Source of the DNA: Paraperlucidibaca sp.
GTDB taxonomy: Bacteria; Pseudomonadota; Gammaproteobacteria; Pseudomonadales; Moraxellaceae
Assembly (NCBI GenBank): GCA_018066805.1
Contig: JAGPVX010000021.1
Coordinates: forward strand, 1 to 54,976
Direction of reading: 5' to 3'
Length of the DNA: 54,976 nucleotides
Of the stretch, positions 35,915 through 44,599 are shown in pieces (positions within the stretch are counted from its first letter, which is position 1; the number at the start of each line of letters is the position of its first letter). The notes under the pieces are model-generated. The model saw only the letters and a list, made by a program, of their open reading frames with translations. It ran no database searches and had not been told where the DNA came from. The position numbers and the translations under genes were made by a program.

Positions 35915-37201
35915 CTATCGCGCTTCGACTTTCTCGCTAATTCGCAGGCGCACTATTTGATCACTGGCTTTCTGCACTGGTACTGCTACTGCTTGCCAGC
36001 CGGGCCCAGTGGCATCGCCACTAGTCGATATTCTCGCCGAAATAACCACATCCGCGAATGAACTCAGCAGTCTTGCTGAGTTCAAGCTATGGCGATCATT
36101 GAGCGCAATCGACATCGGAAACTGCGCCACTGGCTGCCCCACGGCGGCAATCGGCATCGGCATACCGGCAGGTTCGCGAGCGAAAATAAACAAGGTTGCA
36201 TCGGCGGGTATGGCGCGTGCCACTTCTGGCGCAAGCGTGACCTCGATGCGATATAGCGTATCTGCGGCTGCCGTGACTTCACCGGCGCTACCGGCCTCTG
36301 CAATCAAGCCGGCAATGCGTTGATCAGCCGCCGAATCTGCCTCAGCAGCAGGCATTGCCGCGCGCAGGGCTCGTAGCTTCGTTAACACCGCTAGTGCCGT
36401 GGCATTATCGCCAGCACGCAAGCTGCCCATACCAAGCATCAATAAGGCGCCTTGATGATCAGGCTCGCGCTGCAAAATACCATTGAGCAAGTTTGCAGCT
36501 AGAGAATCCATCGCGCCTTGCTGCGACATGATGCTGGCTTGCACATAGGTCATCGCCACTTGGATATCGCTAGGGCTAAGCTCCACAGCACGGGCCAAAG
36601 CCTCTTTTGCCGGACCAAACTCACGTGCTTGCATGAAGCCCAAGCCTAAAGTTAGCCAGCCTTCGCCATTATGCGGATCGGCCTGGACACGACGCTGCAG
36701 CGCACGCATAAAGTCCGGCAAACTAGCATCTGGCGATTGTTCCGCCATGTCCTGCCCCGCCAGCAACTTATCGATAGTCGGCGCTAAGCGCTCAGCATTA
36801 TGCGTATCTTTCGCCAAACCTGGGCTCAAAAATATGCCTAGCCATAACGCCACACTCGCGACAGGAACAATCAGCAATAACGCCAGCGCCAAACCACCCA
36901 CTTTCAATGGCCGACTACTTTGATCTGCCACTTGTTGGTTATCGGCTAATAGCCCGCGATCGAGCTCCAACTTCAGCGCGGCATAGGTCTCAGCGGTGAT
37001 GCGCGATGCCATGTGATCGGCATTTAGCTCAGCCAAACGCTCATGATAAATTTGCTTCGATAAGGCCTGCGCGCTACGACCTGTCACCGCCATACCACCA
37101 CGTAATGGCCAGAGCAGGCAAAATGCCGTGGCTAGCGCTAATAATATCGCCGCCAACACCATCGGCACTAAGGTCATTTGATCCGCACCCAAACTCATCA
37201 T
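35915..37201 (-). CDS. ccmI: Cytochrome c maturation protein CcmI
   Basis: Apocytochrome c chaperone that presents the heme-binding peptide to CcmF/CcmH. The 428-residue protein has two membrane segments (about 14-32 and 102-124) with a cytoplasmic loop rich in charged residues. A periplasmic TPR domain follows (about 165-275; repeats such as NGEGWLTLGLGFMQAREFGPAKEAL). A beta-rich C-terminal domain (about 315-425) contains LFIFAREPAGMPMPIA and resembles the Ig-like C-domain of CycH. The start overlaps the ccmH stop; a second ATG follows directly. Confidence 0.9.
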   Translation of the reverse strand: MMSLGADQMTLVPMVLAAILLALATAFCLLWPLRGGMAVTGRSAQALSKQIYHERLAELNADHMASRITAETYAALKLELDRGLLADNQQVADQSSRPLKVGGLALALLLIVPVASVALWLGIFLSPGLAKDTHNAERLAPTIDKLLAGQDMAEQSPDASLPDFMRALQRRVQADPHNGEGWLTLGLGFMQAREFGPAKEALARAVELSPSDIQVAMTYVQASIMSQQGAMDSLAANLLNGILQREPDHQGALLMLGMGSLRAGDNATALAVLTKLRALRAAMPAAEADSAADQRIAGLIAEAGSAGEVTAAADTLYRIEVTLAPEVARAIPADATLFIFAREPAGMPMPIAAVGQPVAQFPMSIALNDRHSLNSARLLSSFADVVISARISTSGDATGPGWQAVAVPVQKASDQIVRLRISEKVEAR

Positions 37202-37659
37202 GACCTACGCTCCTGATCACCGGACAATACACGCTGCAGCTGCTCCGCCTCTTGTGACGACAATGGCCTAGGCTTGGCAATCACCCCGCGCGTCCGTCGC
37301 CACATGGTAAAACCGGCCACAATGAGCAGAATAAATGGACCGAACCAGAGCACAAACGTGCTGGCGCGCACAGGCGGCTTATAGGTAATGAAGTCGCCAT
37401 AGCGCGCGATCAAATAATCACGAATTTCGCCATCGCTTTGGCCTGCTTTAATTTGCTCATAAACACGGTCTTTCAGATCTCCAGCTAAGCCTGCATCAGA
37501 GCCGGCTAAGTTGGTATTTTGGCATTTTGGGCAGCGCAGCTCATCAATCAATGCGCGGTAGCGAGTTTCCTGCAGTGGCGTATCGAAGTCGCGGACATCA
37601 ACAGAGGCAAAGCTTGCTGCAGAAATCAGCATCAGGCTGAGTAATAGATAGCGAATCAT
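37198..37659 (-). CDS. ccmH: Cytochrome c maturation protein CcmH
   Basis: Membrane-anchored periplasmic thioredox protein that reduces apocytochrome c or its mixed disulfide with CcmG. The 153 residues hold a signal peptide (1-18) and the LRCPKCQN motif with Cys43/Cys46. The helical domain ends in DGEIRDYLIARYGDFITYKPP, followed by one membrane helix (about 102-121) and a short basic tail. It overlaps ccmG and ccmI by ATGA at both ends. Confidence 0.95.
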   Translation of the reverse strand: MIRYLLLSLMLISAASFASVDVRDFDTPLQETRYRALIDELRCPKCQNTNLAGSDAGLAGDLKDRVYEQIKAGQSDGEIRDYLIARYGDFITYKPPVRASTFVLWFGPFILLIVAGFTMWRRTRGVIAKPRPLSSQEAEQLQRVLSGDQERRS

Positions 37660-38219
37660 GGCTTAGCCTCCTGCGCATATTCAGCTAATAGCGCCTCATA
37701 GCGTGGCTTCAACTCGGTTTGCCATGCCTTCGGGTCGAGCACGCCAACTGCGCGATAACGAATGATGCCATTGCCATCGACTAGATACGTTTCTGGCGCG
37801 CCATAGACACCTAGATCGATGCCTAAGCTGCCATCTTCGTCAAAAATGACTTGCTCAAAGGCATTGCCGTTATTGCTTAGCCAAGCCAGAGCTGCTTGCC
37901 GATTATCTTTGTAGTTCACACCGATAATGCGCACGCCTTGGCCTGCCAACTCAACCATGACAGGATTTTCGATAAGGCAGGAAACACACCATGTTGCCCA
38001 CACATTGAGCAGTGTGACATTGCCTTTAAAGATGCTTTCGTCAAGCTTTAGCTCGGGATCAGCAAGGCTGGGCAAGTTAAAGGCCGGCACTGCGTGGTCT
38101 AAGCGCGCAGAAGGCAAAAATGAAGGATCACTGCCATTGCGGCTAAATAGCAAAAGCGCCAAAGCCAAAAACAGTGCCAATGGCAACGCGAAAACTAACC
38201 AGCGACTCGATGATTTCAT
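37656..38219 (-). CDS. ccmG: Thiol:disulfide oxidoreductase CcmG/DsbE
   Basis: Periplasmic thioredoxin-like reductant in cytochrome c maturation. The 187-residue protein has an N-terminal membrane anchor (about 9-26) and a thioredoxin fold with active site WCVSC (Trp77-Cys81), where the family more often has WCPTC or WCVPC. It also has LNVWATW and the cis-Pro region GAPETYLVDGNG. The start overlaps the ccmF stop. It works with CcmH downstream. Confidence 0.95.
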   Translation of the reverse strand: MKSSSRWLVFALPLALFLALALLLFSRNGSDPSFLPSARLDHAVPAFNLPSLADPELKLDESIFKGNVTLLNVWATWCVSCLIENPVMVELAGQGVRIIGVNYKDNRQAALAWLSNNGNAFEQVIFDEDGSLGIDLGVYGAPETYLVDGNGIIRYRAVGVLDPKAWQTELKPRYEALLAEYAQEAKP

Positions 38220-40189
38220 GTCGCCGCTCCTGTGCTAGCACGCGGCGTTGGCGTAGCACTGACACGATGGCGATAACGTTTATCGAGCAATGACATGAGT
38301 GCGCCCAAGGCCATCACCAAAGCACCAAACCACATCCAGCGCACCATTGGTTTCACGTAAACACGCACTGCCCATGCGCCGTTGTCCAGTGGCTCGCCTA
38401 GCGCGACATAGAGATCGCGCCAGAGCGTGCCGGTAATGGCGGCTTCAGTCATCGGGCTTTGCTGCACGCGGTAGATACGCTTCTCCGGATGCAACACTTC
38501 GGACCACGCGCCTGAGCTCACCACCAAGGTGCCTCGCTGTGCCGTGTAGTTTGGGCCGCGATGATCTTCGACGCCATCAAAACGAAATACATAATCGCCG
38601 ACAGTTAGTGTCTCACCGGGAGCTAAGCGCACATCTTTTTCCACGCTGTAATGCGAGGTCATTGCCACACCCAAAACCACCAAGACCAGACCAATATGGC
38701 CCAGCTGCATGCCCCAATAACTAGGAGTAAGTTTCTTTAGGCCCAGCCAACGCGTTCTGGCATGGCGCGTCTTCACCAGTACATCTTCAAATAAAGCACC
38801 TAAGACCCATGCCGACAAGCCAATGCTGAGTGCAACTAGCCATGGCAGATCGCCATAGACCAATAGCGGTAGCGCAATCGCCGCCACTACCGCGGCAATC
38901 AGCACGCGCCACAAGGGCAGCAGACGCTTACTCAAGGTGTCGCGCTTCCAATTGATGTGCGGACCAATGCCCATAAACACCATCAGTACCAAAGTCAGCG
39001 GCACAAACAGCAAGTTAAAGTACGGAGGCCCAACCGATAGCTTGCCAAGATCTAGCGCGTCTGCGACTAGCGGAAATAAGGTGCCGAGCAAAACTGTCAC
39101 GGTCGCAGTGAGCAGGAATAGGTTGTTAATCATCAAGAAAAAGTCGCGCGACACCGTGGTGTGCCTACTCTCGCTTTGCAAACTCGGCGCTTTCCAAGCA
39201 AACAAGGCCAATGAGCTGCCAATCACCACAATCAAGATCGCTAAGATATACAAGCCGCGAGAGGGGTCCGAAGCGAAAGCATGCACCGAAGTCAGCACGC
39301 CTGATCGCACCAAGAAAGTACCCAACAAGCTCAAAGCAAAGGCAATAATAGCCAGCAACACAGTCCAGGCTTTAAATACGCCGCGCTTTTCTGTTACCGC
39401 CAATGAGTGCAGCAAGGCCGTGCCCGCTAACCATGGCATAAATGAAGCATTCTCAACTGGATCCCAAAACCACCAGCCGCCCCAGCCGAGTTCGTAATAT
39501 GCCCACCACGAGCCTAAGGCGATGCCTACGCTTAAAAATGCCCACGCCGCCAATGCCCATGGCCGCGACCAGCGTGCCCAGGCCGAATCAAGGCGGCCAT
39601 TAAGCAAGCCCGCCAGCGCGAAAGCAAAAGGCACAGCAAAGCCGACATAGCCCATATAAAGCATGGGTGGATGGAAGATTAAGCCGGGGTCTTGCAGCAA
39701 GGGATTGAGGTCATTTCCCTCAATGGGGAAGTCGGGAAATAGGCGGTTGAATGGGTTTGATGTGAATAAGACAAAGCTCATCATGGCCGTGCTGATTAGG
39801 CCCAAAATGGCGAGTACGCGCGCGGTCATGATCAAAGGCAGTGCTTGCGAAAAGCGTGCGACAGCAGCAGTCCAGCCCGCTAGCACGAGTACCCAGAGCA
39901 ATAAGGAGCCTTCGTGGCCACCCCAAACGGCGGAAATTTTGTACCAAAATGGCAGCAGCGTATTGGATTGGCGCGCAACATAGTCAACGCTGAAGTCATT
40001 CAGCAAAAACGCTGCCGTTAGGCCAATAAATGACAACAGTAATAGGCCGAACTGAGCATAGGCTGCTGTTCGTGCGACAGCCTGAATACGGGGCTCACCG
40101 CGTACTATGCCCAACCACGGCAAGGTGCCCTGAATTAAGGCCACGATGGCTGCCAATACCAGCGCAAATTGACCGAGTTCAACCCACAT
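38216..40189 (-). CDS. ccmF: Heme lyase subunit CcmF
   Basis: Integral membrane core of the cytochrome c synthetase that attaches heme to the CXXCH motif of apocytochromes. The 657-residue protein has about 13-15 membrane segments and the heme-handling WWD domain GWGGWWFWDPVENASFMPW. It also has WGGHEGSLLLW near residue 90 and conserved periplasmic histidines. It is the first gene of ccmFGHI. In many relatives ccmE precedes ccmF, but here the upstream neighbour is the divergent fabA, so ccmABCDE must lie elsewhere. Confidence 0.96.
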   Translation of the reverse strand: MWVELGQFALVLAAIVALIQGTLPWLGIVRGEPRIQAVARTAAYAQFGLLLLSFIGLTAAFLLNDFSVDYVARQSNTLLPFWYKISAVWGGHEGSLLLWVLVLAGWTAAVARFSQALPLIMTARVLAILGLISTAMMSFVLFTSNPFNRLFPDFPIEGNDLNPLLQDPGLIFHPPMLYMGYVGFAVPFAFALAGLLNGRLDSAWARWSRPWALAAWAFLSVGIALGSWWAYYELGWGGWWFWDPVENASFMPWLAGTALLHSLAVTEKRGVFKAWTVLLAIIAFALSLLGTFLVRSGVLTSVHAFASDPSRGLYILAILIVVIGSSLALFAWKAPSLQSESRHTTVSRDFFLMINNLFLLTATVTVLLGTLFPLVADALDLGKLSVGPPYFNLLFVPLTLVLMVFMGIGPHINWKRDTLSKRLLPLWRVLIAAVVAAIALPLLVYGDLPWLVALSIGLSAWVLGALFEDVLVKTRHARTRWLGLKKLTPSYWGMQLGHIGLVLVVLGVAMTSHYSVEKDVRLAPGETLTVGDYVFRFDGVEDHRGPNYTAQRGTLVVSSGAWSEVLHPEKRIYRVQQSPMTEAAITGTLWRDLYVALGEPLDNGAWAVRVYVKPMVRWMWFGALVMALGALMSLLDKRYRHRVSATPTPRASTGAAT

Positions 40190-40298
40190 AACGTTCTCCT
40201 AATGCCATATCAGCACGCGTATCAGGTCGCCATCATACCTGCGCTGCCCACCCTGTCCAGTTACACCGCTAAATCATTCAAATTGCTGCTTTGTTAAG

Positions 40299-40310
40299 CC
40301 TTTGCAAAGG
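40299..40310. promoter_or_regulatory. 12-bp palindrome in the ccmF-fabA divergent region
   Basis: CCTTTGCAAAGG is a perfect palindrome about 100 bp upstream of the fabA start and 110 bp from ccmF. It could be an operator for either gene; it does not look like the FabR/DesT site I know. The rest of the 223-bp gap shows no clear promoter. Confidence 0.25.
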
Positions 40311-40412
40311 ACCAAAAACACATTTAGAAACAACTCTAAGACTAATGGGTCGGCATTCTCCCCCAATGCCCTTGCTACCATGGGCGCACGAAAAAACTGC
40401 CTAAGGAAATCT

Positions 40413-40937
40413 ATGAGCGACGTTTATCAGCAAACCCAGTTTAGCCGCGAAGAGCTTATTGCCTGCGCTCGTGGGGAACTCTTTGGGCCAGGCAACGCCC
40501 GCCTGCCATTACCCAATATGCTGATGATGGATCGCATCATTCACCTCTCACGCGAAGGCGGCACAAACGGCAAAGGCGAAATCATCGCCGAACTCGATAT
40601 CCATCCAGACCTGTGGTTTTTTCAGTGCCACTTTGAAACCGACCCTGTGATGCCCGGCTGCTTAGGCCTCGATGCATTGTGGCAACTACTCGGCTTTTAT
40701 CTCGGCTGGCGCGGCAACCCTGGCCGCGGCCGAGCCTTAGGCGCTGGCGAAGTGAAGTTCTTCGGCCAAGTTTTGCCCACAGCAAAAGTATTGCGCTACG
40801 AGATCAATATCCGCCGTGTAGTCGAACGCAAGCTGGTCATGGGCATCGCTGATGGTCGAGTATTGCTCGATGGCCGCGAAATCTACACTGCTAGCGACTT
40901 GCGTGTTGGCCTCTTTACCAGCACTGAAAACTTCTAA
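40413..40937 (+). CDS. fabA: 3-hydroxydecanoyl-ACP dehydratase/isomerase
   Basis: Dehydrates 3-hydroxydecanoyl-ACP and isomerises the product to cis-3-decenoyl-ACP, the entry to anaerobic unsaturated fatty acid synthesis. The ATG at 40413 (AAGGA six bases upstream) gives 174 residues. The active site His73 and Asp87 lie in [22 protein letters not shown], the FabA rather than the FabZ pattern. The 37 in-frame codons upstream are rejected. fabB follows after 12 bp, as in Pseudomonas. Confidence 0.96.
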   Translation: MSDVYQQTQFSREELIACARGELFGPGNARLPLPNMLMMDRIIHLSREGGTNGKGEIIAELDIHPDLWFFQCHFETDPVMPGCLGLDALWQLLGFYLGWRGNPGRGRALGAGEVKFFGQVLPTAKVLRYEINIRRVVERKLVMGIADGRVLLDGREIYTASDLRVGLFTSTENF

Positions 40938-40949
40938 TTGGAGCATCCT

Positions 40950-42164
40950 ATGCGCCGCGTCGTCATTACTGGCTACGGCATTGTTTCCTGCCTTGGTCAT
41001 GACACCGAAACTGTAAAAAACAGCCTGTTTAACGGCATTTCCGGCATCCGTGCCAATGAAAAATATACCGAAATGGGCTTTCGCAGCCAAGTCAGCGGCT
41101 CCATTCGTGACCTCGATCTAGATGCCTTGATTGACCGCAAAATGCGCCGCTTTATGGGCGATGCTGCAGCCTATGGCTATGTTGCACTAACTCGCGCCAT
41201 CGAAATGTCCGGCCTCAGCTCTGAGCAAATCGTTAATCCCCGCACCGGTCTGGTGGCAGGCTCTGGTGGCGCATCAAGCACCAACCAAGTGGCCGCCGCC
41301 GACATCGCCCGCGAAAAAGGCGTAAAGCGCATTGGCCCATACATGGTGCCACGCACCATGTCCTCTACATTGTCGGCCTGCCTCGCCACTGCCTTCCAAA
41401 TCAAGGGCGTGAACTACTCCATCGCTTCCGCTTGCGCGACTAGCGCGCATTGCATTGGTCATGCCGCCGAACTCATCCAGCTCGGCAAGCAAGACGTGGT
41501 ATTTGCCGGTGGCGGCGAAGAAGAAGCTTGGGAAGAGTCGTGCATGTTCGATGCCATGGGCGCGATGTCGAGCAAATACAACGACACTCCCGAAAAAGCC
41601 TCACGTGCCTATGACGCCAATCGCGATGGCTTCGTCATTGCTGGTGGTGCCGGCATGGTTGTCGTCGAGTCCTATGATCACGCGATTGCTCGTGGCGCGA
41701 CTATCTTGGCGGAAATCGTTGGCTATGGCGCCACTTCCGATGGCCATGACATGGTCGCCCCTAGCGGCGAAGGTGCTGAGCGCTGCATGAATATGGCACT
41801 GCAAACTGTCGATACGCCTATCGATTACCTAAACACCCATGGCACTTCTACACCGGTAGGCGATTTAGCCGAACTCAAAGCCATTCGTGCAGTTTTTGGC
41901 GATAAAGCCCCCGCCATTAGCTCGACAAAATCACTGTCTGGCCACTCTTTGGGCGCTGCCGGTGCTCAAGAAACGATCTACTGCTTAATCATGCTCGCCA
42001 ATGATTTTGTCACCGCCTCAGCCAATATTGAGACACTAGATCCAGAGGCTGAAGGCCTGCCAATTGCCTTAAAACGAATTGATAATGCCGGTTTAAAAAC
42101 CATCATGAGCAATAGTTTTGGCTTTGGTGGCACCAATGCCAGCTTAGTCTTGCGCAAGCTCTAA
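40950..42164 (+). CDS. fabB: 3-oxoacyl-ACP synthase I
   Basis: Elongating ketosynthase that extends cis-3-decenoyl-ACP. The 404-residue enzyme has the Cys-His-His triad: Cys162 (SIASACATS), His297 ([11 protein letters not shown]) and His332 ([11 protein letters not shown]), plus the C-terminal [11 protein letters not shown]. The ATG at 40950 has GGAG six bases upstream. A TTG directly after the fabA stop is in frame but unlikely. Tight spacing with fabA supports a fabAB operon. Confidence 0.96.
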   Translation: MRRVVITGYGIVSCLGHDTETVKNSLFNGISGIRANEKYTEMGFRSQVSGSIRDLDLDALIDRKMRRFMGDAAAYGYVALTRAIEMSGLSSEQIVNPRTGLVAGSGGASSTNQVAAADIAREKGVKRIGPYMVPRTMSSTLSACLATAFQIKGVNYSIASACATSAHCIGHAAELIQLGKQDVVFAGGGEEEAWEESCMFDAMGAMSSKYNDTPEKASRAYDANRDGFVIAGGAGMVVVESYDHAIARGATILAEIVGYGATSDGHDMVAPSGEGAERCMNMALQTVDTPIDYLNTHGTSTPVGDLAELKAIRAVFGDKAPAISSTKSLSGHSLGAAGAQETIYCLIMLANDFVTASANIETLDPEAEGLPIALKRIDNAGLKTIMSNSFGFGGTNASLVLRKL

Positions 42165-42172
42165 GCCTTGTG

Positions 42173-42197
42173 CTGGGCGGCTTTCACGGCCGCCCAG
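42173..42197 (+). terminator. Hairpin after fabB
   Basis: Nine-bp stem CTGGGCGGC / GCCGCCCAG with a seven-base loop, 9 bp past the fabB stop. It has no T run, so it may be a weak or Rho-assisted terminator, or a 3'-end stabiliser. Confidence 0.5.
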
Positions 42198-42229
42198 CCG
42201 CCCCAGAAAGCCCCAACCTGACAAATGTT

Positions 42230-42281
42230 ACAGTGCTCACTGTCAAAATTGATTGACCACTGATTGGAAAAACTTTAGCGT
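42230..42281 (+). promoter_or_regulatory. Candidate promoter and operator of the monooxygenase gene
   Basis: TTGACC (42253-42258) and TAGCGT (42276-42281) are 17 bp apart. Ten bases upstream of the -35 lies a perfect dyad, ACAGTG-CT-CACTGT (42230-42243), placed where an activator would bind. The -10 is poor, which also fits an activated promoter (inference). Confidence 0.4.
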
Positions 42282-42311
42282 ATCTCGAGTTCAATTCCTG
42301 AGACCTAATTA

Positions 42312-43838
42312 ATGTCCACTCAACATCACGATATTTTGATCATCGGCGCCGGCCTTTCTGGTATCGGTGCAGCCTGCCACTTCAGCCGCAACTGCCCGAC
42401 TAAATCGATTGCCATACTCGAGCGCCGTCAGGCCATTGGTGGTACTTGGGATTTATTTCGCTATCCCGGCATTCGCTCCGACTCCGATATGTTCACTTTT
42501 GGTTACAGCTTCAAGCCATGGGTTGAGTCGCGCGTATTGGCCGATGGCCCGTCGATCAAGCAGTACATGACTGATACGGCAAAAGAGTATGGCGTAGATA
42601 AAAAAATTCATTATGGCCGCCAAGTCATCAACTCAAACTTCTCGACCAAAACTGGTCTTTGGACTGTCGAAGCCAAAGACGAAGCAAGCGGCGAGTCAGA
42701 GAAATTCACCACCAACTTCTTAATGGTCTGCACCGGCTACTACAACTATGACAAGGGCTACCGCCCAACATTCCCCAATGAAAAAGCCTTCAAAGGCGAC
42801 ATTATTCATCCACAGTTTTGGCCAGAAAACCTCGACTACAGCGGTAAACGCGTGGTTATTATCGGTAGCGGCGCCACGGCAATCACCTTACTGCCAACCA
42901 TGACCGACAAAGCTGCTCACGTGACCATGTTGCAGCGCTCACCGACCTACATTATGTCGGTGCCGGCCATTGACCCAGTAGCGCGTGCACTGCAAAAAGT
43001 ATTGCCAGAAAAGGCTGTTTATCGCCTCAATCGTATCCGCAATATCGGCCTACAGCGCATGCTATTTCAGGCCGCGCGCAAACGCCCTGCGGCAGTCAAA
43101 CGCCTATTGCTAGGCATGGTGAAGAAGCAGCTTGCGGGTAGCGGCATCGACATGAGGCACTTCACGCCCAGCTACCAACCTTGGGATCAGCGCCTATGCG
43201 TAGTGCCCAATGGCGATCTATTTAAAGTTCTGCGTGAAGGCAAAGCCAGCATTGCCACCGACCACATTGAAAAATTCACTACAAACGGCATTTTGCTGAA
43301 ATCGGGCGAGGAAATTCCAGCCGACATCATCATCACGGCGACAGGTCTCGATGTGCAAATGACCGGCGGCATGAACTTGAAGGTCGACAATAAATCTGCG
43401 GCCGCTAAGACACGCTTGACCTATAAAGGCGTATTGGTCGAAGGCATACCCAATGCCGCCATGGTGTTTGGCTACACCAATGCGTCTTGGACACTGAAAG
43501 CCGACTTGGCCAGCGAATATGTCTGCCGCCTCATCAACCATATGGATGAAAAAGGCTATCGCACGGTAGAAGTTCACGACCATGACAATTTGGTCACCGA
43601 AGATACGGTGCTCGGCAGTTTAAGCTCAGGCTATATTCAACGCGCAGCTGACAGCTTGCCGCGCCAAGGCAGCAAGGCGCCATTTCGCGTAGTGCAAGAC
43701 TACTTGCGTGATGTTCCGCTGATGCGCTTTACGCCTATCGATGATGGCTATTTGCAGTTCGATGGCAAGCCGGCGCGCGCACCTAGCGGCCTTAGTCGCG
43801 TTACCGCACCACTGAAAGCCGCCTTTGGTCGAGGCTAA
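42312..43838 (+). CDS. EthA-like flavin-containing (Baeyer-Villiger type) monooxygenase
   Basis: FAD/NADPH class B monooxygenase. The 508 residues contain the FAD motif GAGLSGIG (12-19), GGTWDLFRYPGIRSDSDM (43-60) and the Baeyer-Villiger fingerprint FKGDIIHPQFWP (160-171). The NADPH motif GSGATA lies at 185-190, and the long GYTNASWTLKADL stretch near the C-terminus is very like mycobacterial EthA. EthA oxidises ketones and activates thioamide drugs; the substrate here is unknown. The gene is separate from fabAB by a hairpin and its own promoter candidate, and ends three bases from the convergent SIMPL gene. Confidence 0.92.
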   Translation: MSTQHHDILIIGAGLSGIGAACHFSRNCPTKSIAILERRQAIGGTWDLFRYPGIRSDSDMFTFGYSFKPWVESRVLADGPSIKQYMTDTAKEYGVDKKIHYGRQVINSNFSTKTGLWTVEAKDEASGESEKFTTNFLMVCTGYYNYDKGYRPTFPNEKAFKGDIIHPQFWPENLDYSGKRVVIIGSGATAITLLPTMTDKAAHVTMLQRSPTYIMSVPAIDPVARALQKVLPEKAVYRLNRIRNIGLQRMLFQAARKRPAAVKRLLLGMVKKQLAGSGIDMRHFTPSYQPWDQRLCVVPNGDLFKVLREGKASIATDHIEKFTTNGILLKSGEEIPADIIITATGLDVQMTGGMNLKVDNKSAAAKTRLTYKGVLVEGIPNAAMVFGYTNASWTLKADLASEYVCRLINHMDEKGYRTVEVHDHDNLVTEDTVLGSLSSGYIQRAADSLPRQGSKAPFRVVQDYLRDVPLMRFTPIDDGYLQFDGKPARAPSGLSRVTAPLKAAFGRG

Positions 43839-43841
43839 GCC

Positions 43842-44561
43842 TTAATCGGATAAGTAATATTCAACCGTGGTGACCACGCGCACGCGCTTCATGTGCGGCG
43901 TGCTGTCATCGCGGTTGTTGATGCTAAATTGCCCTTGCTGAGCTGACTTGATTTTGCCCAACTTGCTATTGGAGTCTTGGGCAAATTTTTCAGCGACTGC
44001 ACGGGCATTTTTAGTTGCCTCCTCAATCATCGCTGGCTTAATTTTGCTTAAATCCTCATAGCTAAACACGCGCTGGATATCTTCTTTGGTGACTGACACC
44101 ACCACGCCTTGCTTACCCAATTCCAGCAAGCTCGCCATGGCTTTGCGTACCGCATCTACCTTGGTGGTGAATACCGTTACATCGCCTTCGCCGGTGTAAC
44201 GAAACTTAATCTGACTTTTATCGCCCCACTGATTGGCATAAGCATCGGCAATAACTGGTGGCGCCAAAGAAATTTCATCATCGCTTAAGCCATGCTTTTT
44301 CAAGAAAACACTGATCATGCGTTGGTTTTTTTCAACGTCTAAATACAGTTTATCTAGGTCATTTTCAGCAACTTGATAGCGGATCGGCCATGCCGCCGTA
44401 GTGGCATCAACATCGCGCTCAGATAAGCCCTTCACGCTCACTGTACGCTCCATGGCCTTCACCGATACAGCGGCATCGGCCAATTGATAGCCTAAGGCCG
44501 ACAGACCCAATACAACGCATATGCCAAGCGCTAAGGCGCTGCCCTTTGTCACAGATGTCAT
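43842..44561 (-). CDS. SIMPL-domain (DUF541) protein
   Basis: Predicted periplasmic protein of unknown function, 239 residues. An N-terminal signal anchor (about 7-31) is followed by the SIMPL domain, with the typical opening RTVSVKGLSERDVDATTA and the closing VRVVTTVEYYL. A proline-free helical segment (180-205, MIEEATKNARAVAEKFAQ) is the usual Ala-rich repeat of the family. The E. coli relative YggE has been linked to oxidative stress. It stands alone, 38 bp downstream of tilS on the same strand, so it could share that transcript. Confidence 0.88.
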   Translation of the reverse strand: MTSVTKGSALALGICVVLGLSALGYQLADAAVSVKAMERTVSVKGLSERDVDATTAAWPIRYQVAENDLDKLYLDVEKNQRMISVFLKKHGLSDDEISLAPPVIADAYANQWGDKSQIKFRYTGEGDVTVFTTKVDAVRKAMASLLELGKQGVVVSVTKEDIQRVFSYEDLSKIKPAMIEEATKNARAVAEKFAQDSNSKLGKIKSAQQGQFSINNRDDSTPHMKRVRVVTTVEYYLSD

Positions 44562-44599
44562 GGTATTGGCTCCTAATCAAGAGTATGTATGGGGCTTAC

